DNA of 58,263 bases from an uncultured Desulfovibrionaceae bacterium (GTDB lineage Bacteria > Desulfobacterota > Desulfovibrionia > Desulfovibrionales > Desulfovibrionaceae): NCBI GenBank assembly GCA_944324045.1, contig CALUUT010000025.1:1-58263 (forward strand). The letters are read 5' to 3'. The position numbers and the translations under genes were made by a program. Below the pieces are notes generated by a model. The model made no database searches. It was given only the letters and a program-made list of their open reading frames with translations, and was not told the DNA's origin. The first letter of the stretch is position 1; each line of letters begins with the position of its first letter. This document shows, piece by piece, positions 45,478 through 54,066 of this stretch.

Positions 45478-46868
45478 TTTTCCAGTCCGCTTGCGCGCAG
45501 CCACTCGTCGATACGCCCGGAAAGGCCGCGGCCGCCCGAATAGTTGAACTCGAACCCTATGCCCACATACGCGCCGGGCACGGCCTTGGCGAGATCGGAA
45601 ACGCTGTCGCCCCACACAGTGCCGCCGTGGCTGCTGAAGGGGATGACGATCTTGCCCTGAAAATCATGGTCTTCCAAGAAAGAAAGTACGGGCATGGGCA
45701 TGGTGGCCCACCATGTGGGATACCCCAGCAGGACGACGTCATACTTGTCCATATCCTCAACGCGCGCGGCCAGCGGCGGGCGAACGCCGTTATTCAAATC
45801 CGCCTGCGAAACCTCATAAATATTGCCTCGATACGGGTGTTGCATGCGAATTTCGAACAAGTCGGCCCCCAGGCGTTCGCTGATGATTTCGGCGGCGCGT
45901 CCGGTATTGCCCGAATAGGAATAATAGACGACCAGCACACGGGGATGCTCCGGCATGGCGATGCGCGAAGGAGGCGCGGTATCCGCCGTTTCATCAAGCG
46001 GCGCGGCATTGCGGCAGATGCGTAAACCGAGATTCGGATCGGGGTCTATGGGATTGGCGGCGGAACGGTATGCGCTGCGCAGATGCTTGCCAAAGTCGAT
46101 ATAGCTGCCGCCGCGGTTCACGCGCAGTGAGCCGGAAGAAGGTCCGGAAGGATTTTCTGTACGCCCGGCATCATACGCGCCGTAATAGTCGAACACCCAT
46201 TCCGAAACATTGCCATGCATATGGTGAAGTCCGAAGGCGTTGGCGGGAAGCGCGTCCACTTCCATGGTCTTTCCCCGGTAGTGGCTTGGGCGCACATCGG
46301 GGTTACGCTGGATTACATAGTTTTCCTCAATAAGATAGGGATACGTGGCTTCAAAATTGACGCTGTCGCTGCGCACCTGATTACCCACGTTGAAAACAGT
46401 CTCCGTTCCCGCGCGGGCGGCATATTCCCACTCAGCTTCGGTAAGCAGGCGGTAGCCGTTGGCTCTGCGGTCCCAGCGCACCGCCTCCCCGTTGATGACG
46501 TACGCAGGTTTCAGCCCTCTGTGCAGGCTAAGGGCATTGCAGTAGCGCACGGCGTCAAACCAGGTCACATTCTCCACCGGCAAATTTGCACCTTTTGACC
46601 TGCTTGGATTATGCCCCATAAGCGCTTCATAATCTTTCTGGGCGACTTCGTATGGCGATACATAGAAAGGGCTGAGCCTGACTGTATGACGCGTTTCGTC
46701 AGGATTCCTCTGCCGCTCGCTTTCGGGACTGCCCATTTGAAATTCTCCACCCGGCAAAAAAATAAAACCGTCCCCGGCGGTTGCCTGCGTTTCCGCTCCA
46801 AGCACAGGAGATGACGCCATAAGCAGACATATCACAATGCTGAAGCAAATGTCGGACAAATGTTTCAT
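45474..46868 (-). CDS. Secreted fusion of SUMF1/FGE-like domain and flavodoxin
   Basis: A 464-residue protein with a Sec signal peptide (1 to about 25, SSPVLGA). Residues about 30-290 form a SUMF1/formylglycine-enzyme-like domain: FIFLPGGEFQMGSPESE, LPVENVTWFDAVRYCNAL, YRLLTEAEWEYAARAGTE, NAFGLHHMHGNVSEWVFDYY, VNRGGSYIDF. The Cys pair of true formylglycine enzymes is missing. Residues about 310-464 are a flavodoxin (Flavodoxin_4 type) with the FMN loop YYSYSGNTGRAAEII, GYPTWWATMPMPV and PFSSHGGTVWGDS. Exported flavodoxins are uncommon because FMN is usually inserted in the cytoplasm. ATG 46868 has CAGGAGA. Confidence 0.88.
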   Translation of the reverse strand: MKHLSDICFSIVICLLMASSPVLGAETQATAGDGFIFLPGGEFQMGSPESERQRNPDETRHTVRLSPFYVSPYEVAQKDYEALMGHNPSRSKGANLPVENVTWFDAVRYCNALSLHRGLKPAYVINGEAVRWDRRANGYRLLTEAEWEYAARAGTETVFNVGNQVRSDSVNFEATYPYLIEENYVIQRNPDVRPSHYRGKTMEVDALPANAFGLHHMHGNVSEWVFDYYGAYDAGRTENPSGPSSGSLRVNRGGSYIDFGKHLRSAYRSAANPIDPDPNLGLRICRNAAPLDETADTAPPSRIAMPEHPRVLVVYYSYSGNTGRAAEIISERLGADLFEIRMQHPYRGNIYEVSQADLNNGVRPPLAARVEDMDKYDVVLLGYPTWWATMPMPVLSFLEDHDFQGKIVIPFSSHGGTVWGDSVSDLAKAVPGAYVGIGFEFNYSGGRGLSGRIDEWLRASGLEK

Positions 46869-46936
46869 TTCAATCTCCTGACAACATTTTGAACAAGTAC
46901 AACAGATAAATTGTTGATTGCGGTTCCAAGCAGCCG

Positions 46937-47950
46937 TTACCTGTTAGGCATAATTCCTGTCGCAAAGGCCGGCGCCGTAAAAACAACTGCGTCGGAACGT
47001 TCGCTCTCTGCGTCATTGCCGCTCACTATCCTCACTTCCTTTTTTTGCGGATGCACGGCAAGGCTCGTTGAAAGCAAATTTCTGCCTTTATCCCGTTCAG
47101 GAAGAAGAATTTGCCCTATGGGAAATCCGTTTGAATTGAAAATCAGCACTCGTCCTTGCGACATCATGGCCACATAGACATTTCCTTCCGAATCCACGCG
47201 CATCGAATCCGGACCACGCCCTGTGAAACGATAGGGAATATGGGAGCGAAAAGGAATCAATTCCGTGGAATTACGCACACCCGCCTTATGGAGCCGTTCC
47301 TTGGCATATTCAGTGGCCCATACGACATGGTTGTCCGGACTCACGGCAATGCCGTTAGCCTGGCCCATATCGGGAATAACCGGCGTGATGGTGACAAGAT
47401 CCGGCGCCAGATAAAAAATTCCGCCACCGGTGACAGTGCTCGATCCTTTGCAATCGCTGAAATAAATACCGCCTTTTTTGTCGAAGACCAGATCATTTGG
47501 AGTGAAGCCCTTGTCTGCGTCAACAATAATATCAACTTTCTTGTCTGGTTCGGAAAGAGCCAAAATATAGCCTTTGGTTCCTTCCTGACTTTTTGCGGCC
47601 ATAAAAAGTCTGCCGTCCGGTCCAAAAGACAGTCCAGTGGGGATAAACTCCTCAAAAGCAGCGTAATCTGAAAGTTCGTTATCCGGCGTCAGTTTTTTAA
47701 TCGTTCCGCCTGTCACGTCGCAAAAATATAAATTGCCTGCCTTGTCAAAAACCGCGCCTTCCAGAACATGATTGGCGCTGTTAACTATTTTAAGCGGCGT
47801 GGCTTCAACTGTCGGCAATTCCCGTTCCGAAAAAGGAATTGGGACAGGATTTCTGGAAGGATTTTGAAAGGCGGAGAGTTCTTCAGCCCGGACAGATAAG
47901 CAGGCGATGCCCAGAATCACGGGGCAGAGCAATAGATAAAACGTTCTCAT
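46937..47950 (-). CDS. Secreted SMP-30/gluconolactonase-like beta-propeller protein
   Basis: A 337-residue protein with a Sec signal peptide (about 1-21, CLSVRAEE). The six-bladed propeller pattern shows LEGAVFDKAGNLYFCDVTGG, FIPTGLSFGPDGRLFMAAKS, FTPNDLVFDKKGGIYFSDCKGS, ANGIAVSPDNHVVWATE and PDSMRVDSEGNVYVAMMSQGRV. The Glu, Asn and Asp positions match metal-dependent lactonases of the SMP-30 family. A periplasmic lactonase or sugar-lactone binding role is inferred. ATG 47950 follows AGGAGGA; residues upstream of it in frame are not homologous. Confidence 0.9.
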   Translation of the reverse strand: MRTFYLLLCPVILGIACLSVRAEELSAFQNPSRNPVPIPFSERELPTVEATPLKIVNSANHVLEGAVFDKAGNLYFCDVTGGTIKKLTPDNELSDYAAFEEFIPTGLSFGPDGRLFMAAKSQEGTKGYILALSEPDKKVDIIVDADKGFTPNDLVFDKKGGIYFSDCKGSSTVTGGGIFYLAPDLVTITPVIPDMGQANGIAVSPDNHVVWATEYAKERLHKAGVRNSTELIPFRSHIPYRFTGRGPDSMRVDSEGNVYVAMMSQGRVLIFNSNGFPIGQILLPERDKGRNLLSTSLAVHPQKKEVRIVSGNDAESERSDAVVFTAPAFATGIMPNR

Positions 47951-48048
47951 AATTCCTCCTGTGCTTGGAATGATAGAATAAAATTCCGGAGAGATATTTC
48001 CGGGGCAACCATTCAGCCGCATACCGTCAAGTCTTTTCACACTGTCTG

Positions 48049-48921
48049 TCAAAGATTGATCGACACTCCAGAGACGAGAGAAAAAATCAAAATAAAAAAG
48101 AGATAAGCAGTGAAATTACGTACTCCCAGGATAATTTTTATGGCCCCCAGTTTAGCAATTTTGGTTGCGGCGCCGGCAAGCAGGAATGCGACGACGCTCC
48201 CTTCGCCGAGTCCCATTTCCTGCCAGGTTCGCAGCAGGGAAATGACTGCCCCATCGCATGTATACACTGGTATGGAAACCAATACGGCAAGAAGCGCTTC
48301 AAAAAAGCGTCCATACCCCAGTATGGCCTGTATCCATGACCTTGGGATAAAGACCTCAAAAAACGCAGCCAATACAATCCCTATGACAAAATAAGGAAAG
48401 GTGATGCTGAACGATTTACGCAGATCGCTGAAAAACGTCTTGCCGGCAGGAGCGCTTCCTGGAGCAAATTTATCGAACTCAAAAAGCTTCTTATCCCGAT
48501 AGCAAACTTCCGTCAGCCAACCGCCTAAAATTCCAGCCAAGAGACACAGCGCCAGACGCCACATGGCGACGCTTGCCCCAAGGGAAAACGTCAAAACAAA
48601 AATATTCGGATTAAGCAGAATAGAACTTATAGTGAACGCCGCCAGTGTGGATTGTGGAATATTTTTTCTTCCCAATGCCGCGACAAGGGGAATGGTGCCA
48701 TACATGCACAAAGGAGAAGCCACTCCCAGAAATGAAGCTATCACAGCGGAAAGCAAGGAAAAACGTCTCTCTTTCATCTTGTAGATCTTTGCGATCATAT
48801 CCTGTGACAGATATCGTGAAATGAGAGAACCGACAAAAAGCCCCATAACCCAGAACGGGCCGACTCCCCTGATTTGCGCCCACAGGCTCGTCAACACTAG
48901 ATTCAGCGTATAGGAATACAT
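48049..48921 (-). CDS. Permease of the ArsP/DUF318 (UPF0718) family
   Basis: A 290-residue protein with about eight membrane helices. LGVASPLCMYGTIPLVAALGRKNIPQS corresponds to the conserved ArsP segment that normally reads PxCSCGxIP; only the first Cys is kept. SSILLNPNIFVLTFSLG and the second-half repeat VSIPVYTCDGAVISLLRTW follow. ArsP exports trivalent organoarsenicals; with Cys residues missing, the substrate here is unclear. It lies 98 bp before the SMP-30 gene on the same strand. Confidence 0.8.
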   Translation of the reverse strand: MYSYTLNLVLTSLWAQIRGVGPFWVMGLFVGSLISRYLSQDMIAKIYKMKERRFSLLSAVIASFLGVASPLCMYGTIPLVAALGRKNIPQSTLAAFTISSILLNPNIFVLTFSLGASVAMWRLALCLLAGILGGWLTEVCYRDKKLFEFDKFAPGSAPAGKTFFSDLRKSFSITFPYFVIGIVLAAFFEVFIPRSWIQAILGYGRFFEALLAVLVSIPVYTCDGAVISLLRTWQEMGLGEGSVVAFLLAGAATKIAKLGAIKIILGVRNFTAYLFFILIFSLVSGVSINL

Positions 48922-48947
48922 TTTTTCTCAACTTGTAAAAAAACGAG

Positions 48948-49109
48948 CTATGAAACAGCATCGCTGGATGGAGATGCTTCCATGTCCGAAAAACGCTCAA
49001 TCCTGCATCTGTAACTATAAAAAATAACAATATTGATGGCAGTCAGGACAATGACAACGCCAAACAGCCCAGCAATAAGGCAACAAAGCTCTTCAGGCTT
49101 TGCGCCCAT
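48948..49109 (-). CDS. 53-residue single-span membrane protein
   Basis: A small frame too short for routine calling: it starts MGAKPEELCCLIAGLFGVV, has one hydrophobic helix (about 9-32), then SYRCRIERFSDMEASPSSD and a stop. The ATG at 49109 has a GGGG-type purine stretch about 8 bases upstream. It ends 26 bp before the permease start on the same strand. Codon use and a clean helix-plus-charged-tail layout suggest a real small membrane subunit, perhaps a permease partner. Confidence 0.5.
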   Translation of the reverse strand: MGAKPEELCCLIAGLFGVVIVLTAINIVIFYSYRCRIERFSDMEASPSSDAVS

Positions 49110-49116
49110 CTGAATA

Positions 49117-49137
49117 CCCCGCCCGGAAGGCGCGGGG
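49117..49137 (-). promoter_or_regulatory. GC hairpin ahead of the small membrane protein gene
   Basis: CCCCGC (49117-49122) pairs with GCGGGG (49132-49137) around a 9-base loop, directly upstream of the 53-residue frame. It could be a leader structure or processing site. The GC-rich block stands out from AT-rich DNA on either side. Confidence 0.35.
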
Positions 49138-49257
49138 TGGGGCTATATGGCCTTTCCGGCCTTTTAGTCTCAAACCACAGAGAAAGATAGATGAACTATG
49201 GTCTTTTCCGGTTATGCCAGTGATGCCTGCTGCTTCTTCGTGTACAGTTCACATGTA

Positions 49258-49551
49258 TTATATATCTGGCAACAGACACAGGAACGAATGCTCTATCAGG
49301 CGTCCCTGTTCCCTTTCTCTCTGACGAATGAGGATATCCGCCTTGTCGAGGTCTTTCAGATGCGCGGGCAGCCGCCATAGCCCGGCGACGCCGCAGTCTT
49401 CATACACATGGTTTTCAATATCGAGATATTCCAGAGTGCGCGCGGCGCGCTCATGATCAAAAAGGATACCTTGTTCCGCTCCTGTATGACGCATCATCAT
49501 GGCTTCATAACGGCGGAAAGGCGAAGGGGTTCGCCTCTCCGCCGGGTTCAA
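49258..49551 (-). pseudogene. Fragment resembling LarB (AIR-carboxylase-like domain)
   Basis: The 97-residue frame contains ERAARTLEYLDIENHVYEDC followed by GVAGLWRLPAHLKDLDKADI, which matches the LarB core that usually continues into VVAGMEGALPSV. After ADILI the similarity ends abruptly and the frame soon stops, and the N-terminal half of LarB is absent. I read it as a remnant left by deletion. It begins next to the aldo/keto reductase stop and may be transcribed with it. Confidence 0.5.
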
Positions 49552-49552
49552 A

Positions 49553-50833
49553 TTATGCTTTCAGCTCAGCGCGCATCTGCCGCAGCAAATCGGGGATGTC
49601 CACATGATGCGGGCATTTGGGCAAACATTCTCCGCACCCGTCGCAAACATCGGCATTGACGCCGCGAGGCGTGGGAACATTGTTGTAGTATCCCTGAGCG
49701 GCGGCCTTGTCGCCGGTTACTTTATAAATAAACCACATCTGGCCGATCAGGCTGCCGATAGCGACGCCTTTCGGACAGGGGGCGCAGTTGTTGCAGCCCG
49801 TGCAGGCCGTCACTCCTTCATATTCACGGTAGCGCTTCGCCGCCTGCCCAATGACCACCCTGTCGTTCCAGTCCAGCATTCCTACTGAGGAACGACGGGC
49901 GTATTCCAGATTCTCCTTCACCTGTTCAACATTGCTCATGCCGCTGATGACGACGCCGGGTTCCGGCATATTCCACAGATAATCAAAAGCCCACTCCACC
50001 GGAGTACGCTTTACAGGCGCAGCATCAAAGATGGATTGAACCTCTCTGGGAGGACGAACCAGAAGCCCTGCTTTCAACGGCTCCATGCAGTTGACGGCAA
50101 GTCCTCGCTCATACGCATATTTCATGCCCAGAAAACCGGCTTCATATTCCGTATCCAGATAATTTTCCATAAGCTGGCAGAAATCCCAGTCCGGATAGGC
50201 GCCAAGAACATGCTTGAACAGAGCGAGATTGTCATGAAAAGAGAAGCCGATGAAACGAATCTTGCCATCTTGTTTTAATCGTTCCACCTTTTCCATGATC
50301 TTGAACGGCAATACGGACTGATTCCATGTTTTCGCGGTCACATGATGCAGAAGATAAAAATCAATGACATCGGTTTGCAGACGATGCCTTGAGGCGTCGA
50401 AGAAACGATCGATATCCGCTTCATCTTTTATAAGCCGAAGAGGCAGTTTTGTCGCCAAATACACTTTGTCCCGATAGCCGTTTGCCAGAGCTTTGCCTAC
50501 TGTCGGTTCACTTTGCCCTCCCAAATAGACATATGCCGTATCCACATAGTTGATGCCGTTATCGATGCCATAACGCAGCATGCCTATGGTCTGCCTTTCA
50601 TCCACAGTTCTGCCATCCGCCAACAGGGGCAGGCGCAGCATGCCAAAGCCCAGGGCGGAGACCTGTACGCCGGTCTTTCCCATGCGGCGATAGGGCATAT
50701 CCGCTTTATAGTTCCTGATCGATGCGGCATCGATGCCGGAAGCCGCCGCGTGGGCCAACGAGGCCCCGCTCTTCAACAAACCCGCTGCCGCTGTCGTCAT
50801 CGCCGCCGCCTTGAGAAAATGACGTCTGTTCAT
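49553..50833 (-). CDS. Tat-exported aldo/keto reductase with C-terminal 4Fe-4S domain
   Basis: A 426-residue protein. The N-terminus MNRRHFLKAAAMTTAAAGLL is a twin-arginine signal (NRRHFLK), with cleavage near ASLAHAAA. The barrel begins MPYRRMGKTGVQVSALGFGMLRLP; DTAYVY holds the catalytic Tyr, ATKLPL the Lys and LLHHV the His. The C-terminus has CTGCNNCAPCPKG and CDGCGECLPKCPHH, giving ligands for two Fe-S clusters or one plus extra Cys. NADPH is not available outside the cytoplasm, so electrons probably come through the clusters. ATG 50833 has AAAGGA; it is divergent from the two-component genes, 296 bp apart. Confidence 0.92.
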   Translation of the reverse strand: MNRRHFLKAAAMTTAAAGLLKSGASLAHAAASGIDAASIRNYKADMPYRRMGKTGVQVSALGFGMLRLPLLADGRTVDERQTIGMLRYGIDNGINYVDTAYVYLGGQSEPTVGKALANGYRDKVYLATKLPLRLIKDEADIDRFFDASRHRLQTDVIDFYLLHHVTAKTWNQSVLPFKIMEKVERLKQDGKIRFIGFSFHDNLALFKHVLGAYPDWDFCQLMENYLDTEYEAGFLGMKYAYERGLAVNCMEPLKAGLLVRPPREVQSIFDAAPVKRTPVEWAFDYLWNMPEPGVVISGMSNVEQVKENLEYARRSSVGMLDWNDRVVIGQAAKRYREYEGVTACTGCNNCAPCPKGVAIGSLIGQMWFIYKVTGDKAAAQGYYNNVPTPRGVNADVCDGCGECLPKCPHHVDIPDLLRQMRAELKA

Positions 50834-51129
50834 AAAATTTCCTTTATGCTTTATGCTGTCGCCGCCGGAAGAGGACACAAAAACCGGACTCCCATGTAGC
50901 GCATCATGCAGGATACGTCTTGCAGGCGTATTGCAAAAATCTATCATATTCAGTCGGTCGTCGCCTCTATCCAGCATGCCTGCAAGAGTTTGAAACTGGT
51001 TGCCTGCTTCAGGATATGCTACATGGAAACCTGGAAACGAAAATTTTCTGATGAGGCCGGAACGTTGTTTGCCTTCAGGACAACCATGCCGGAATCGACG
51101 TGCCGCGATAAGAGACTTTGAGAGGAACC

Positions 51130-51888
51130 ATGAACAACTCAGTAGCGGATATTCTTATTGTTGAAGACGAACAGGAAATTTCGGAGCTGTTGGAGGAAAA
51201 TCTGAACGCTCTGGGATTTCGTACTGTCGCCGTGGGCGACGGAACAGGCATGTTCGCCGAACTGGCGCAAAACAGGTACGATTGCATCCTGCTGGACATT
51301 ATGCTGCCGGGCGAGGACGGCCTTTCTCTCTGCCGCAGGCTGAGAGCGCCCGGAACGCCTTACGAACACACGCCGGTCATTTTCCTCACCGCGTTGGGAG
51401 AATTGACGGACCGCGTCGTCGGCCTTGAACTGGGAGGCGACGATTATCTGCCAAAGCCCTTTGAAATGCGTGAACTTGTAGCGCGTATCCGCGCACTGCT
51501 ACGCAGAGCCGCCGCGGCCAGAACAGATGAAAGCGGACCAGACGCCAAACGCTCCAGCTCACAATGCACGCTATGGAAATTCGGCCCATGGCGGGTGAAT
51601 ACCGGCGCGCGCCATCTTATTGACGACCACGATGTGACCATTGCTCTGAGCGCCATGGAATTCAGGCTGCTCATGCTGTTTCTGCAACATCCACAACAGA
51701 TTATCAGCCGCGAACACATTCTGGAGCATATGGCCGACCGTTCCGATTCCTATGACCGCAGTATCGACGTTCAGGTAAGCAGATTGAGGGCAAAACTGCG
51801 CGACAGCGGACGCAATCCGACGCTGATTCGCACCATGCGCGGAGACGGATACATGCTCGCCGTCCCTGTGGAAAAAAAAGAACTATGA
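51130..51888 (+). CDS. OmpR/PhoB-family response regulator
   Basis: A 252-residue regulator. The receiver (ILIVEDEQEISELLEENL; phospho-acceptor Asp near 56 in LLDIMLPGEDG; Lys in YLPKPFEMRELVARIRALLRR) is followed by a winged-helix effector ending in SREHILEHMADRSDSYDRSIDVQVSRLRAKL and RTMRGDGYML. ATG 51130 follows GAGAGGA. The stop overlaps the kinase ATG by 4 bp. Divergence from the aldo/keto reductase gene makes the leftward redox cluster its most likely target. Confidence 0.94.
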   Translation: MNNSVADILIVEDEQEISELLEENLNALGFRTVAVGDGTGMFAELAQNRYDCILLDIMLPGEDGLSLCRRLRAPGTPYEHTPVIFLTALGELTDRVVGLELGGDDYLPKPFEMRELVARIRALLRRAAAARTDESGPDAKRSSSQCTLWKFGPWRVNTGARHLIDDHDVTIALSAMEFRLLMLFLQHPQQIISREHILEHMADRSDSYDRSIDVQVSRLRAKLRDSGRNPTLIRTMRGDGYMLAVPVEKKEL

Positions 51889-53285
51889 TTCAAAATTCAC
51901 TACAAGCAAAACGCCGCTTTTTCAGACTGCCTGATTCCCTGTTCGGGCAGCTTCTCTGTATTCTGCTTTTAGGCATCGTCATTTTGCAGGCCGCCAATTT
52001 TGCCGTCGTATGTAATATACAAAGGCTATATATACGGCAGGCTGAAAAAAGCAGAGCGGAGCATCTTGCCGTCTATTGGTTTTTGTTCAATTCCATGACC
52101 GTTGGCCAAAGAAACGCAGCCATAAATCGCATGTCCGATTCCCATAGGCCGGAAAAACTGCGCGAAATGGTAGAACTTCTGCCTGACAGGCCGGACTGGA
52201 AAGATGAAACGGACGATGTGGAACGATTGCTCCAAATGGTGAAAGACAGCTTCGGAAACGGGATGAAGGAACCGCCGCTCGTCATCGCCAGAACGCATGA
52301 AAATGGCGCCGGCATATTCCCTGTGCATCTTCCCGTTCTGGAAACAGCCGTTCAGCTTTCTGACGGGACATGGCTGAAAATCACCCAACCCTTCAATGTG
52401 GATGATCGCTATGTGGTCTGGTCTCAACGGCTTTTCGTACTGATTGAAGCCGTTGTCATGCTCTTTCTGACCGCCATGTTGCTGTTGCGCGTCACCAAGC
52501 CCATCCGCCGGCTAAGCGGCGCGGCGGAATCCTTTGGAAAACATCCGGAACTGTCGGAACCGTTTCCGGAAAAAGGCGTGAAGGAAATCCGCGACGCCGC
52601 GCAATCGTTCAATCACATGCGGGAAAGGATATGCGGCAATCTCGCGGAGCGGGATCGCATGATTGCGGCCATGGCCCATGATCTGCGTACGCCATTGACA
52701 AAGTTGCAGCTTCGCCTGGACAGGGTTGAGCCGGAAACTCTGAGGCGGAAACTGCAAGAAACGGTTTCCGATATCCGGGCCATCATCAGCCAGGGGCTGG
52801 AACTCGCCAAAAGCCTGAATACGGAAGAAACCATGACGCGGCTGGATATGAAAGCCTTTCTGCAAAGTATGGCGGACGACTATGCCGATATGGGCCACAA
52901 CGTCATCATGGCTGACTCCTGCCAGACAGCAGCCGGCTCCGTCATCATCGACGCCCGTCCGCTTTGCCTCAAACGCTGCCTGGAAAATCTTATTTCCAAT
53001 GCCTGCAAATATGGAGGCGGAGCCGAAATCGCCCTTTCAGAAGAAAACGGGCATATCGTCGTCAGCGTCAGCGACAACGGGCCGGGCATTCCTGAAGAAA
53101 TGCTGGAACGCGTTTTCGAGCCCTACTTCCGTCTGGAGTCGTCGCGCAACCGGTCGTCAGGCGGAATCGGCCTCGGATTGGCCATTGCAAGGAATATGGC
53201 GCTGCTCAATAACGCTGAAATAGCGTTACGCAATCGCCCCGGGGGCGGCCTTATGGCCAGAATTATTTTACCCCGGCAAAGTTAG
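51885..53285 (+). CDS. Sensor histidine kinase, EnvZ-like
   Basis: A 466-residue membrane kinase: helix 1 near 20-42, a periplasmic loop of about 130 residues (45-178), helix 2 near 182-205, HAMP, then the H-box MAHDLRTPLTKLQL with His near 265, N-box ENLISNACKYGGGAEI, G1 DNGPGIPEEML, and G2 GGIGLGLAIARNMA. The periplasmic loop is Arg/Asp-rich without a domain I recognise. It would report an envelope signal to the regulator encoded just upstream. Confidence 0.94.
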   Translation: MIQNSLQAKRRFFRLPDSLFGQLLCILLLGIVILQAANFAVVCNIQRLYIRQAEKSRAEHLAVYWFLFNSMTVGQRNAAINRMSDSHRPEKLREMVELLPDRPDWKDETDDVERLLQMVKDSFGNGMKEPPLVIARTHENGAGIFPVHLPVLETAVQLSDGTWLKITQPFNVDDRYVVWSQRLFVLIEAVVMLFLTAMLLLRVTKPIRRLSGAAESFGKHPELSEPFPEKGVKEIRDAAQSFNHMRERICGNLAERDRMIAAMAHDLRTPLTKLQLRLDRVEPETLRRKLQETVSDIRAIISQGLELAKSLNTEETMTRLDMKAFLQSMADDYADMGHNVIMADSCQTAAGSVIIDARPLCLKRCLENLISNACKYGGGAEIALSEENGHIVVSVSDNGPGIPEEMLERVFEPYFRLESSRNRSSGGIGLGLAIARNMALLNNAEIALRNRPGGGLMARIILPRQS

Positions 53286-53321
53286 GACGGCTCGATAGTC
53301 CGTCAATTGCCGGATATTTCC

Positions 53322-53360
53322 ATGGCCCGGCATCATCATGGCGATGCCGGGCCATTTTTT
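53322..53360 (+). terminator. Intrinsic terminator after the kinase gene
   Basis: Arms of 13 bases (53322-53334 and 53343-53355) pair perfectly and run into TTTTTT (53355-53360), 37 bp after the kinase stop. Confidence 0.92.
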
Positions 53361-53460
53361 ATGTCATATTATTGTCATATCTTGGCGTATTACGATTAAT
53401 CACGCCCGTATTGATAAGGGTCGGCTGTAAGAGACAACGCCGTGCGAGAAGGCCGAAGGG

Positions 53461-53682
53461 ATGCGCAGGCATGGAGCGGCGGACTCGGCGATTGCCGGCA
53501 TGCCTGATCCCGGAGCAGAGCGATTCGGAGATATTTCTCCAGATTTGGGAAAAACATTGAAAGATATTCCGAATACGACTTGTATCCTGCCGGCTCGCCA
53601 GCCAAACACCGTCGCTGATAACCCGGATGCGGACATTCAGCTTTCGGGGCACGCACATCCTGAATGCCCGGAATGCTTCTGA
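53461..53682 (+). pseudogene. Remnant of a metallophosphoesterase gene
   Basis: In this frame the peptide CILPARQPNTVADNPDADIQ and then LSGHAH recalls the C-terminal part of YaeI-type calcineurin-like phosphoesterases (ILLxHQP ... DLQLSGHTHGGQ). The first metal-binding half is absent and the frame ends shortly after. The 780 bases between the kinase and the next receptor gene hold no other gene; the last 250 are AT-rich and presumably carry the receptor promoter. Confidence 0.45.
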
Positions 53683-54066
53683 CGGCCAAAACCAAAAGCT
53701 GCCTGTTCTCACCAATATGGAAAAACGGCAGGCCTTCTTTATTTTACGCAATGGCATCTTGTACACAAGCATCACGAACGTGACGCGCCGTATGAAAATG
53801 AACAGCCTGACAAATTTTTTGAGAAAAAAATCCGCAAAGCGCATATTTTCGCACTATCTTTCCGCTCATATATGCCAAATGCTCTGTCGCCACTTCCGGT
53901 CATACGCTTTCCGGCATGTTTTTTGAAAAAAATGCCTGTACTGAAATTTTTGCCTTTCTGCCTTTTCCGTGCTAACAAAACGCCATGACCGCAGGGCATG
54001 CCGCAATCACGCATTCTTTATCCCTGATTGCCGATTTTGCCAGCTTGATCAAGGAGTTTTCCATTT

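Noticed and set aside
49545-49560. GGGTTCAAATT resembling a tRNA T-arm
   Set aside because: No acceptor stem or anticodon arm around it; it is the junction of the aldo/keto reductase stop and the LarB-like frame.
53359-53844. 161-residue leftward frame after the kinase
   Set aside because: Starts inside AT-rich DNA, has basic low-complexity content, no ribosome site, and overlaps the phosphoesterase remnant on the other strand.
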